In this document: piece after piece, positions 1 to 9,830 of the stretch | How positions within the stretch are numbered: the stretch's first letter is position 1 | How the letters are laid out: each line of letters starts with the position of its first letter | From: Gautieria morchelliformis | Lineage: Eukaryota > Basidiomycota > Agaricomycetes > Gomphales > Gomphaceae | Assembly (NCBI GenBank): GCA_015179125.1 | Contig: WHVA01000283.1 | Coordinates: 81,607 to 145,606, forward strand | Direction: 5' to 3' | DNA: 64,000 nucleotides | Program-made: the position numbers and the translations under genes | The notes under the pieces: model-generated | Database searches by the model: none | What the model was told of the DNA's origin: nothing | The model's input: the letters and a program-made list of their open reading frames with translations, nothing else

Positions 1-763
1 TGTTTTCATCTTTTTTCATATTTGTTGGAGGGACATACCGTTACCGTTGGTGTCGAGCGGGTGTGAAAACTCGGGTAATTTGCGAGAGTTGGCTTTGCAA
101 CGTATGAAAGATTTTGGCACTGAATGCCGAGACGTACGCTTTCGTGAAGTCGGAGTACGTGACTTGCAGCGCTCGATATTGTAATGCAGTCTGCGTGTAT
201 TGACTGTTGATCAACAGATCCACGAAATACATCACAAAGTGCGCCCAGAATCGGTGGAGCTCCTGCGCCGCGATTATACTGCGAACGGGGGTTGGGAGAC
301 ATTCCTATCTTACGAGGACCCTGAACAAGACATTCTTGTTGGGTTGCTGAGATTACGGAAGTGTTCAGCAGAAGGCACGTTCCGGTCCGAATTACTTCCA
401 AGACAAAACGCACAGGGGGGGAAGGTGGATGCAGCATTGTCAGGGAATTACATGTGTATGGCACTGCCGTCCCAGTGCACGGAAGAGATCCGACCAAATT
501 CCAACACCAGGTACGATGCCTTCAATATATGGGAGTCGTTTACCCGAACGTGCTGCCAGGGCTTTGGAACTCTGTTGATGGAAGAAGCTGAGCGAATAGC
601 ACGAGACGAGCACGGGAGCATCAAATTAGCGATTATCTCTGGTCAGTGCTGACGCGTCATAAGGCGCCTGTAGCTAACAGCTCATTCAGGTGTCGGAACT
701 CGAGATTACTATCGAAGGCTAGGGTACGAGCTTGATGGCCCTTACATGTCCAAGTATCTGTGA
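1..763 (+). CDS. ELP3: Elongator complex catalytic subunit Elp3, C-terminal part (5' end outside window)
   Basis: Elp3 is the radical-SAM/acetyltransferase subunit of Elongator, which modifies wobble uridines of tRNAs in the cytoplasm. Only the C-terminal GNAT part lies here. Exons read as 31-154, 218-510, 560-641 and 690-763, with introns of 63, 49 and 48 bp. The first starts with [10 protein letters not shown] and continues through [18 protein letters not shown]. The second carries [27 protein letters not shown] and [20 protein letters not shown], the third [14 protein letters not shown], and the last ends [13 protein letters not shown]. All are near-invariant Elp3 motifs. The frame changes once, at a run of seven G at 415-421: upstream residues read in the frame of position 218 and downstream residues in the frame of position 415. 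No usable intron spans the change, so one G is probably missing from the sequence. Identity is certain; intactness is not. Confidence 0.95.
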
Positions 764-773
764 GATTCCTAGG

Positions 774-1856
774 TCACGAGTCGCCCAGGAGTAACGTGTG
801 GTAATTAGGGAATAAGAGTTCCTCTTCTACCGTTTTCCGGATAACGTCCTGGATGAACCTCTCTACCCTGGTCACGTTCTTTAGGACATGCTTATCAGCC
901 TGTCCTATCTCCGTTTCGATGAAAATGGAAGGCAAAAGCCGCAGACCAACAGGGAGAGGCTTTCCAGAGCGCGTATTTGCATCTGTTGGACTACGCTCCG
1001 AATCCAGTGATTGTCGATTGGAGCGATCCCCTGCAGGGCCATAAGGGTCCAAGTCATCTAGTATACAAAGATGCACACGACGCCGGACACCTTCATATGC
1101 AACGACTATTTCGCCGGTGAAGATAAGCCCAGTGACTGACAGCTTGATGGGAAGCGACATGAAAGACGGAGAAGGATAATTGATTAGAAGAGATGTTGTG
1201 ATTGTTAAACGTAAGTTCGATTGGTGAGTGACACGGAGGTGAAGTTGCAGATTTGGAACCTCGGCTGTTACGTTCGCTGCGGGTGGTGGAGGCTCATGCT
1301 TAGCATGTTCCTGCGCGGGGGGTGTACTGGAAAGGAATGAGGGAGGGAATGCATATTGGGATGGAAAATGGGTGCTTGGCGTTCCAAGCATTGAATGATA
1401 TAAAGGGGGGCTGCGGAGAGCGTCACCCAGGTTCGGAACACTCATCGTGCCTTGCCAGGACCCTGGAGTACCGCTGAAAGGGTCAGTCGAAGGTCCTCGA
1501 CCATACCGTACGTGTGGAGGTAGATGGTGGTAAGATGGTGCCTCCTCAGCGATAGCCTTGCCAACGCCTTTCCTCGAGACCCATTCAAAGCCGTCAAGGT
1601 CGTCGGCCGCTCTCACATCCTCTCCCACTCTCGTGTTGCCTTCGTCCTCATCATCCTCCAGAAAATCACGATAAATTTCTCGTACATCCACCACTTCCAC
1701 GTCCGGGGGAGCCGAACCAAAGTCTAATGACATAACAGTGACTGGACCGATGAAAGAAGGACGAGATGTGGTAGATAAGTGTCCATTTATGACATCTACA
1801 AGACTTGAGGCAAGAGAAGAACGAAAGAGTGTGTCCCATTCAAGATCGATAGACAT
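774..1856 (-). CDS. MDM12: Mdm12, ERMES complex SMP-domain subunit
   Basis: Mdm12 is the cytosolic SMP-domain lipid-transfer subunit of ERMES, bridging Mmm1 in the ER and Mdm34 in the mitochondrial outer membrane. A single uninterrupted frame of 360 residues starts MSIDLEWDTLFRSS, the usual Mdm12 N-terminus, which is why the ATG at 1856 is chosen over an in-frame start 57 codons upstream. RPSFIGPVTVMSLDFGS and EVVDVREIYRDFLEDDEDE follow. Then comes a Pro/Ser-rich insertion of about 130 residues, usual in fungal Mdm12, before the second half of the SMP fold (LQLHLRVTHQSNLRLTI, FMSLPIKLSVTGLIFTGEIV). The C-terminus has LRLLPSIFIETEIG and a helix ending FPNYHTLLL. No intron is needed. The stop lies 11 bp from the convergent ELP3 stop, so the 3' UTRs must overlap. 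Confidence 0.93.
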   Translation of the reverse strand: MSIDLEWDTLFRSSLASSLVDVINGHLSTTSRPSFIGPVTVMSLDFGSAPPDVEVVDVREIYRDFLEDDEDEGNTRVGEDVRAADDLDGFEWVSRKGVGKAIAEEAPSYHHLPPHVRYGRGPSTDPFSGTPGSWQGTMSVPNLGDALRSPPLYHSMLGTPSTHFPSQYAFPPSFLSSTPPAQEHAKHEPPPPAANVTAEVPNLQLHLRVTHQSNLRLTITTSLLINYPSPSFMSLPIKLSVTGLIFTGEIVVAYEGVRRRVHLCILDDLDPYGPAGDRSNRQSLDSERSPTDANTRSGKPLPVGLRLLPSIFIETEIGQADKHVLKNVTRVERFIQDVIRKTVEEELLFPNYHTLLLGDS

Positions 1857-2129
1857 CCCAATGAGCGCAGGATGATCGGCGCTACCGTAATCAGCCCGTC
1901 TCTCGCAGCCAAACAGTGATCCACTGACACCGTCAACGCGTCCACAACTTAAATCCATTCCCGTTCCAAAGACTGTCTCGCGCAGCGGATGCCGTGTCTT
2001 CGCTGTAGGACGTACGCATCCAAACAAATAGTAAGGTGCTTGGTCGCCGAACTACAGTAATATATGGCCTAAATGCTATGCTTAAGATATCTACGGGTAT
2101 ATAGCAAATGTTCAATATAATGTTCGTCA

Positions 2130-3902
2130 CTACTGGGCACCATCTCTTCCAAAAAATTCAGTGTCCAGTGTGCCAAGCGTGGGTCGTGGCGCTGAAGGGG
2201 GCCGTGTTGGTGGGTGGGATGAGGGTGGGCTGGGTGTCCGTGAGCTCGTGTAGAAGGGCTGACCATAGTTTCTGTACTGGACATCGAGATGCACGTTGGA
2301 CGTGTCGGGACGCGATGAAACAAGCCCGAGAGCGGAAGCGATCGAGCGGGAATTGGATTTTGCGATAGTAAATCGTTTCTTCCCCGAGAACTGGCCAAGG
2401 ATGGGCGAATTGGGACCAATGGGCGAACCAGGGAAAGGTATACCGTGACGGACGTCGGGATTGGTTGATGAAGTAGCAGGCTTCCCGGTTGGCTTGTTGT
2501 ACATGATCGTAGCGAGGAGGACGGTTGTCGCGCCGAATACGAACGCGGGGGTGATTCTGAAATTGAAGAGCACGACCGAGGCAAGAAAGGATATTATGAT
2601 GCTTAGACTGGTGGCGAAACCTTTTAAGATGTTGTCCGAATACTTTATGACGACAGCCGTCACAAGGCCTCCGAACACTTGCACGGAGACCGTGGCCCAT
2701 GCCCAAAGGCCGAAATTACGGAACAGGTCCCAGAACCAGCCCGCCGAATCGGTAGGGTGACTAGAAAAAACGATAGGAACAAGGGCGGGGAGAAGAGAAA
2801 ATAAAGATAATTGGACGTTACGGATCCAAAGATCCGCTTTTGAGCCTTTGAGAACCATCTCGAAGTACACGCCGGCTAGACCAGACGTAAAGCATGCGGC
2901 TGTGACCGCGAGAAAACCCTTGAGAGGCTGCATGGAATGCACGCCAGGGTCCTCAAACGGGGGCGCAAGATGCGGCCCGCGATCATTGAGGTTGAGGGTG
3001 TCATTTTGTGCCATTATGGCAGCAGAGTCATTAGGGGGTGGAGTGTGCGTCCCGGAACCAGCCCCCGCCTGAAGCTGAACGATGCCCACACCGATTGCCA
3101 GGAAAAACAAAGCAAGCCACTTGGTACTTCCAAGCTTCTTGCGTAAAAGCATCACCGAAAATGCGGCAGTGGTGAGGATTTTCATCTGGTAAGTCACTGT
3201 GAATGTGGCGACATCAAGGTTCGCAGCAGCAACGTATTGGAGGTTGTTCTGCACGACGTATAGAATGGCCGGGATAGCCAATTTCCAACAATCATCGCTA
3301 AACACTTCACGACCCACTCGTCGGAAACGGTATATCCATTGGCCTAGGGCGTAATTTGCGGACATGGGCGAGGTAGGCACCTGCATAGGGCCATCTACGA
3401 GATGGCCACTAGGTTTCCGAGTCGGCTGTGTATGGTGTAGTTTCTCTATTCGAGAGACGGCGATTCCCAAGGAGATGCCTCCCTTGAGCAGTTCATTCAG
3501 CAGAACGGCTGAAGCAGCCGAATAAGAACGAGAGGGGGGCGTAGAAACGCGGGAATGGTGCATTATGATCGTCAAAGCTGCGTTTTGTACGGCAAGTGTG
3601 ATTAAACTAGATCGCAGAACGGTGGGTTCGGCGGACAGACGGACGACAGTGCGGACTCACGAGACATATTTGAGAGGCATTCCACATACGGTAGCTGGGG
3701 CCTCGGTATCCTGGCTGGGAGGTAACGAGACTAAGGGAATAGTGTGAGTATCGGCCATGGGTGGGCTTGTCTGATGGGCAAACTGGGAGAAGGGGATATG
3801 TGCGGGTATGCTGGGGTGCGGTGGACGATAGTGGAGATCAGGAGATTGCGGTGAGGCGGGTAACGAGACGCTGATCGAGGTTGACCTAGCGTGTATGGCC
3901 AT
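2130..3902 (-). CDS. UDP-galactose / UDP-GlcNAc type nucleotide-sugar transporter (SLC35A family)
   Basis: Golgi or ER antiporter that exchanges a nucleotide sugar for UMP. Exon 1 (3902-3661) is a polar Ser/Pro-rich N-terminus ending CGMPLKYVS. After a 54 bp intron, exon 2 (3606-2130) continues LITLAVQNAALTIIM. This recreates the PLKYVSL..LV.QN..L.I motif that opens the family. Further family marks are TFTVTYQMKILTTAAFS, the segment around GLAGVYFEMVLKGS, and VIKYSDNILKGFATSLSII. There are about ten hydrophobic segments and a long Ser/Pro-rich C-terminal tail of about 110 residues. Total length is 572, longer than the usual 330-400 because both ends carry low-complexity extensions. The substrate (UDP-Gal or UDP-GlcNAc) cannot be told from sequence alone. 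Confidence 0.88.
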
Positions 3903-4457
3903 TTGAAGGAGGGGTTTTACCGAAGAAACAGTATGCGCAGCACAACCGTAGGGGTTGTGAATTGGGAATATATAAAAATGGAAAAATGCGAGACCGAGAC
4001 CGGTCAGTACTGGTCGCAGACAACGAGGAGTAAAAGAGAGGGGGCTGTGGTAGCAAGAAACTGGTTCTCGTGGAGCGCCAGTGGCCTGGGAGGCCTCTCA
4101 CATATGCAAATCAAACTCACCTTTCCACGTTACCACAGGCGGTGCTGAGCCTGAGTTGCTCGAGCATGCCTCTCGTCGCGATCCCAGGAAAGACGCGGAC
4201 TGGCTTCCAGCTTTATCTGGAGTTTTTTTATTTGGTCGCTCCAAACAATACTACGCCTATCACATGGACATTCAACTAGAAACTAGCGAATACACATAGA
4301 GATAAATACGGCTAGCTCGTATCCTGGTCTGAATTCCCAACAAACCTTGTCCCGAGGCACATCCGTTTATGTTGATGCCAAGCTCTGCGTCCGGTGTAAC
4401 TGTGCGCAGGCCGCAGCATACCGTATCGCAGAAGCTATCACAGCAGAGGCGCGTAGG
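3903..4457. other. Intergenic region, no gene seen
   Basis: This 555-bp stretch lies between the start of the sugar transporter and the 3' end of hydrolase copy 1. It should hold the transporter's promoter and 5' UTR. Short open frames on both strands lack family motifs. Confidence 0.5.
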
Positions 4458-5660
4458 CTACTCAGGGAGCCATTTGACCCCGCTCACGATGTCTGCGCTC
4501 AGCTTCGTGCTCGACGACGTCAACGGATCAACGAGCCAGAATCCGTGCAGCAATCCCGGATAACTGCAAACTTGGGTTAATGATCACCCTACACATGGCT
4601 CACACATCGACCTTGGTGGGCACCCCGCTCTCACGAAGAGCCTTTTCGTACAGAAGGCCCTCGTCCCCCATCGGATATAGGCCAGGGATCTGAAGGTACG
4701 TCGGTGGATGGGTTCGGCGAGTAGTAACAAGCAGAGGCGCGACGTTCGGGGAAGCCAATGGCTGCAACTGATCAATTCCAGCCGAAGTCATGTTTTCAAA
4801 GCCATACCGTAAAAACTCGCAGCATCTTCAGCCCTAGCAGTGGTGCATCTTTGTTCTGATCCATTGACAAAAACTCTGCTCTCCATCTAGTAACGATGAA
4901 TACAGACTCGTGCTGAGCTGGATAATATAAAACCTACTGCTCTGGGTATACGCTGGGCGAACAGAGGGTGGGCATCTGTAGAACTTGACCTGTAACCATC
5001 CCCTTTAGCAAGGGATCTTCTTGGGCTTTGAGTGCGACAACAGTGGCGAGATAAGCCCCAGCAGAGCTACTTCCGACAATCAATCCTTTCATCAAATCAG
5101 CCGATATAGACTGTGCGTCGTGGACGACCTGCAACAGTATTTATGAACTTTGCAAGCATATCACAGGTCGATACCCATTTCAATGCGTCGTAGCAGTCTT
5201 GCAAGGGATCGGAAAGGGGTGTTCTGGTGCCAAACGATAGTCCACGCTAACACAGAAAACGTTATTCTCAGTGCAGATGAGGCGCACAACCCCATCATCC
5301 ATCTCCAGATCGCCAAGCATGAAGCCGCCGCCGTGGAACCAAACGAACACCGGAAACTGCGTGCCACCCATGTCCTGTGTGGGAACGTACGTGACTACAA
5401 TCGACGCTCCTTGCACAGGAACTGATACATCGGCGACCTGTAGGCCTGGTTCTAGCCATACGGAGGGTGAGTTCGGCATCAAGTCCCAACCACACATACG
5501 AACTCGGGTTGTCCCAAAGCTCGTTCAGCTTTATGGCAGTCTCTGGGCGTTGACGACGTAGAATGTCAAGTGGACCCGGATGCGCTGGTAGTAGTCTTAG
5601 CTTGGATGCTATCTTTAACCATTCGCTGTCTGGAGTAGAGAGGTGAGAAAATCTTGACAT
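4458..5660 (-). pseudogene. Alpha/beta-hydrolase (HSL/abhydrolase-3 esterase type), tandem copy 1, frame broken
   Basis: Predicted carboxylester hydrolase. The start is MSRFSHLSTPDSEWL at 5660. A 5' exon is followed by an intron whose acceptor precedes LQVADVSVPVQGAS. The oxyanion-hole motif WFHGGGFMLGD and YRLAPEHPFP come next. After a second intron the nucleophile elbow reads GSSSAGAYLA, then LQMPTLCSPSVYPEQ, then GDEGLLYEKAL for the acid region and YPGLLHGFW for the catalytic His. The protein ends VKWLPE. Compared with copy 2, one base is missing near 5203 (short A run on the + strand), which turns PLQDCYDAL into a stop shortly downstream. The catalytic triad is otherwise complete, so this is either a young pseudogene or a base-calling error. 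The substrate is unknown. Confidence 0.72.
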
Positions 5661-5863
5661 GGCGCGTTGTACGGAATGACTGTTGATGATTAGCCATGCT
5701 CTTGCAGCGCAAGCGGAACCTGTAAGCACTGTACTTTGAAGCCCTTTTGCCGCCAAAGGTTAGGAAATCCGAATACCCTGAATGTGATCGAGCTCAGAGT
5801 CCGAGTTCGGGGCTCAAAGTCAGGTCACGTAATTCAAACGAGGTGCCGTCCTGACTGCTGAGG

Positions 5864-6199
5864 CTGAAGGACGCTAGCAGAGGCCCTATTCAATAAGGCT
5901 ATGAACCAGGGCTACCATATGGAACAGACAGAAAATATGACGATAGGAATCACTCTGTCCCTGACGGTATGTTAATTCAGTTCTTACCGAGATTCTTCAA
6001 AACAAGCCGTGGATTTGATATTAAGGTATTGATCATGGTAGTCGCGCACGAGACATAATAGCAACAAGCATATTGTTATCTTGACGACGACGACATCCGA
6101 CAATTTGAGACGGACCAGGCGGAAATACCTGTCAAGCTATGGACTTTCGCTACAATATCAGTACCACAACCCTACACCCATTCATATCCTTCTGCATCA
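5864..6199 (+). pseudogene. Truncated duplicate of the MER3/HFM1 helicase 5' end
   Basis: This segment matches the first two exons and first intron of the helicase gene at 9831 (compare 9850-10205). Shared stretches include ACCAGGGCTACCATATGGA, GTCCCTGACGGTATGTT (exon 1/donor), TTATCTTGACGAC and CTACACCCATTCATATCCTTC. It lacks the start codon context, is full of indels, and stops abruptly at about 6200, where the 3' end of hydrolase copy 2 begins on the other strand. It is therefore a dead fragment left by a local segmental duplication. Confidence 0.82.
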
Positions 6200-7471
6200 T
6201 CAGGGAGCTTGGGCTGTCGCCTCCAGAAGCCATTTGACCCCGTTCACCGCGTCTGAACGCAACTTCTTGCTCGACGGCATCAACGGATCAACGAACCAGA
6301 ATGCGTGGGGAAATCCCGGATACCTGCACATCTGGCGTGTTTAATGATCCCCGTAACGCATAGAAACTCCGTTGCTCACACATCAACCTTGGTGGGCACG
6401 CCGCTCTCACCAAGAACCTTTTCGTACAGAAACCCTTCGTCCCGCAATGGATCGAGGCCACAGATCTGAAAGTACGCAGGCGGAAGGCCTCGGTGAGTAG
6501 TAGCAAGCAGAGGCGCGACGTCCGGGGAGGCCAAATCAGGTGGCCCATAACGAGCTGCAAAAAAATTCTTAGGATTTCACTCCCGGCCAAGGTCATGTTC
6601 TCAGAGCCATACCGTAAATTCTCGCTATAGTTGCCGCACCTACCAATGGTGCGTCTTTGTTCTGGTCGATCGACAAAAGCTCTGCTTTGCATCTAGTAAC
6701 GATGAGTAAGGACTCCTGCTAAGCTTCACAATAGATGACCTACTGCTCCGGGTATACGCTGGGCGGACAGAGGATGGGCACCTGTAGAAATTGACCGGTG
6801 AGCATGCCACTTAGCAAAGGGTCATCTCGGGCTTTGAGTGCGACCACAGCGGCGAGATTAGCTCCAGCAGAGCTACCACCGATAATCAATCCTTTGATCA
6901 AATCAGCGGATACCGTGCGTTCTGGACGACCTGCAACAATATTTATGAACTTCGCAAGCATATCACAGGTCCATTGGATACCCGTTTCAATGCGTCGTAG
7001 CAATCTTGCAAAGGTATCGGAAAGGGGTGTTCTGGCGCCAAACGATAGTCCACGCTAACACAGGAAATACTGTTCTCAGTGCAGATGAGGCGCATAACCT
7101 CGTCGTCCATCTCTAAATCGCCGAGCATGAAGCCGCCGCCGTGGAACCAAACGAGCACCGGAAACTGCGCGTCACTGATCTCCTGGGTGGGAACGTACGT
7201 CCTGACTACAATCGACGCTCCTTGCACAGGAACTGATACATCGGCGACCTGTAGGCCTGATTCTAGCAACACAAAGGGTGAGATCGGCATCAAGCACCAA
7301 CCACACATACGAACTAGGGTAGTCCCACAGCCCTCTCAGCTTTGTGCTAGTCTCTGTGCGTTGACGACGTAGAACGTCAAGTGGAACAGGATGGGCTGGT
7401 GGTGGCGGTAGCTTGGATGCCGTCTTCACCCATTCGCTGTCTGGCGTAGAGAGATGAGAAAACCTTGACAT
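6200..7471 (-). pseudogene. Alpha/beta-hydrolase (HSL/abhydrolase-3 esterase type), tandem copy 2, frame doubtful
   Basis: Paralogue of the 4458-5660 copy, with the same exon plan. It starts MSRFSHLSTPDSEWV at 7471, and after the first intron has LQVADVSVPVQGAS and WFHGGGFMLGD. It then has YRLAPEHPFPIPLQDCYDAL, intact here where copy 1 is broken. The nucleophile elbow is GGSSAGANLA, the acid region GLDPLRDEGFLYEKVL, the His region YPGFPHAFW, and the end VKWLLEATAQAP. The exon after the second intron joins out of frame: one base is missing near 6913 (short C run on the + strand) relative to copy 1. With that base the protein would be complete. Its last codons lie against the helicase fragment, so the gene end is also a duplication breakpoint. 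Confidence 0.7.
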
Positions 7472-8476
7472 GGTGCGTTCACAGGGTGCACTGAGCGTAA
7501 GTGAAACCCTCTGGATAGTCCCTTGAGGCTGAGTCCATGAGAGTGATCGAGACCAGTCGATTGCTGTCAGCAGTATCTTAGCGATGTGCCAACCCTGGCT
7601 TCGGCCGTCTTCAAGGATAATACTACGTACCTCCCATGTACATAGTTTCTGTTTTCTCGTAGTCTTTCTAAAAATATATTGCGAACTTGAAGCTTGAAGC
7701 TTAAAGTCAGATTTATGAAAAAATGGATGGCAGATCCAGGTTTCAATAATCAATATTTCACTTTCCATACTCAGGTGATGCACCAGCGGCCTGACCCAAG
7801 GGCTCTGCCAGGCCAAGCCAGGCCGGAACATCAGTTACATCACTAAGTCGGCCAGATATCCGTTAACATTATCGGGAGCGCCCTAAACTGCGCTATTAAG
7901 CGTGTGATAGGCTGGATGGATGCCCAGGTAACCTGGATATGCTGGGTCATGGATAGGCGGCCTAGTACGCGGTGACTATTTCATAAGCTGAAATGAATAA
8001 TGTCATTTCATATTCCATTTCAGTCCCCGACATGCCTTTTGTGTCCCCTTACTTTACACCTAGTGTCCCTGAGACTCTAATTCTGTCACGCCGCCATGAC
8101 ATTTCTGTCCCGAGTTTTAGCTGCTGCCCAGCCACTGCATCGAATTCTCTATATGCGTGCTCTTTCTAATCAGTAAAACCAGGAGAGTTCAGCATAATTG
8201 TCAGATCCTAGGTAAGTGACCCAGTTGGCAAGTAAATTAGCGATTTCTCAAAACTTGGTTCTCAGCGTTTGCAGCACTCTAATTGTGACCAAAAGAGGTG
8301 AGTCGACCCTCGATCCAATCTGCTAAAGAATTTTCGTCGGAAAATCCACGGTAAGCCCTGAATTCCCGGCCATTCCTCCCCTGGCTGCACGTTTGTCTCT
8401 GATGACGCGGCCTTATACAGTAGCTGGCGGCCGTCAAAGCAAGGTACTCGCGTACCCTCCTGTATCATCATCGTAA
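7472..8476. other. Intergenic region, no gene seen
   Basis: About 1 kb upstream of hydrolase copy 2 and upstream of the small unknown gene. I see no family motif on either strand. An open frame continues upstream of the hydrolase ATG, but its residues are not shared with copy 1, so I do not extend the gene. Confidence 0.5.
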
Positions 8477-9270
8477 TTGCACAAGGGAATGTGCTCTCTC
8501 ATGTTCGAGTCATGTATGACGCGTTGGGTAATACTTTATACTGGAGGCCGTATCTATGCCTGGCAGCTGAGCTTTCAAAATTTGTTGTTGCGCGATCAGA
8601 CACTGTATGAATTCGCTTGGGCCGCAATAAGCAAGCGCACACTCACAACAGTGCTAGCAGCGGTCAAGTTGGAAGATACGCATCGCTTTCCCGACCCAAG
8701 CATCGAGCTATCTCCTGTCCAGATTCAAGAAGGGCCATTCTTCGAGGTCAGTGACGTTTTATGGGATAAATTTCATCAATTAATGCGCAGTGTTGTCACA
8801 GACACCTTGTGTTAACAATAATCATGTTCAAACAGCCATGGAAACGGCTCCTATCTTACCCCCTGAGCCGCATGTTCATCGGTCACCTTCCCCACACGCC
8901 TTCTGCTGGGCCACCTGCTCATCTGTTGTCTTCGCTGCCCATCTCTTCTACTGAGCTGCTTACTCCTTCGGTGCCTTCTCCTCTCTCTTCTGCTATGCAG
9001 CCTCCTCGCTCGCCACCACCTGCTGGGACAGAGATCCTGTCAGAGAATATGCCACAAGACTTCTGTTGCATATCAAAAGGTACAACGGCGAGCTTCGTGC
9101 AACTCCTATGACATCCCTAAGTCAAGAGACCTTAGCAGCTGGCATCGACACACCTTCAGCCTCATCAACCCAATATGTCACCCCTGGCAAGAGACCACGA
9201 CCAAGCGCGAGCACAGTGAACTCGAGGAGGTGTCAAACCCATGGAGCAAGCGACTGCGCACAAGAAAATA
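8477..9270 (+). CDS. Unrecognised protein, probable short gene
   Basis: I do not recognise this gene. The first open frame (8477-8815) encodes ordinary-composition protein with SCMTRWVILYTGGRIYAWQ and FPDPSIELSPVQIQEGPFFEV. It is followed by a Ser/Pro-rich frame (about 8836-9110) and then by a Ser/Thr-rich frame with GIDTPSASSTQYVTPGKRPRP. GT..AG signals near 8749-8791 and 9080 could join them, but no motif fixes the borders or the start, and exons may lie upstream. It could also be a fragment of a larger gene. Boundaries are weak. Confidence 0.3.
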
Positions 9271-9830
9271 ATTTTTTATTCATGTATATATACATACAAA
9301 ACATTTATGAGACAGTTGACTGCCTACTCTGACACCCTGTGAGGCTTAATGGTCAAGGTATAGTAATACGCGCGAAGTCGACACGGGCATTGAACCCCTG
9401 CCGTATGGTATGTCCATATATATTATGTACAACCAGCATAGAGGCTGCAAACATAAAGCACACGTACTCGGTGGTGTTGCTTATCACAGCGAGAATAAAA
9501 AAATACTTCTGGTCTATCGAACATTTAATCTTGTCTGTGCCACCGTGCACGTCCCACACCAACGGCTAGGAAAGTGTCACGACCTCCTGGTACGTACAAT
9601 GGAGGTATCACGGTTTGAACAATTTTCTGAGTATCTACGGGTTCATAGCTTCTAAAAAAGACTTGGTTGGTAGAATTTGAGCTTGTGTGTAGGGAGCTAC
9701 TAATACTCTCGACAGTCTGCCCATTCCACAGGACAGACGCGCGATGTCGGCGACCGAAATGGGGTATCAAGCGACATTATTAGGTCGTGCATTTCATAAG
9801 CGCGTCGGGTCACGTGATTGAAGTGCTATT
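9271..9830. other. Intergenic region upstream of MER3
   Basis: AT-rich stretch of 560 bp with no supportable gene. It should contain the promoter of the helicase. A TCACGTGA E-box-like palindrome lies at 9810-9817, just before the MER3 ATG. Confidence 0.45.

Noticed and set aside
361-591. Separate small gene at the ELP3 3' end
   Set aside because: It is the Elp3 GNAT domain read in the frame after the G-run break.
9360-9430. tRNA-like T-arm (GGTTCAATGCC on the minus strand)
   Set aside because: No matching acceptor, D-arm or anticodon stem could be folded around it.
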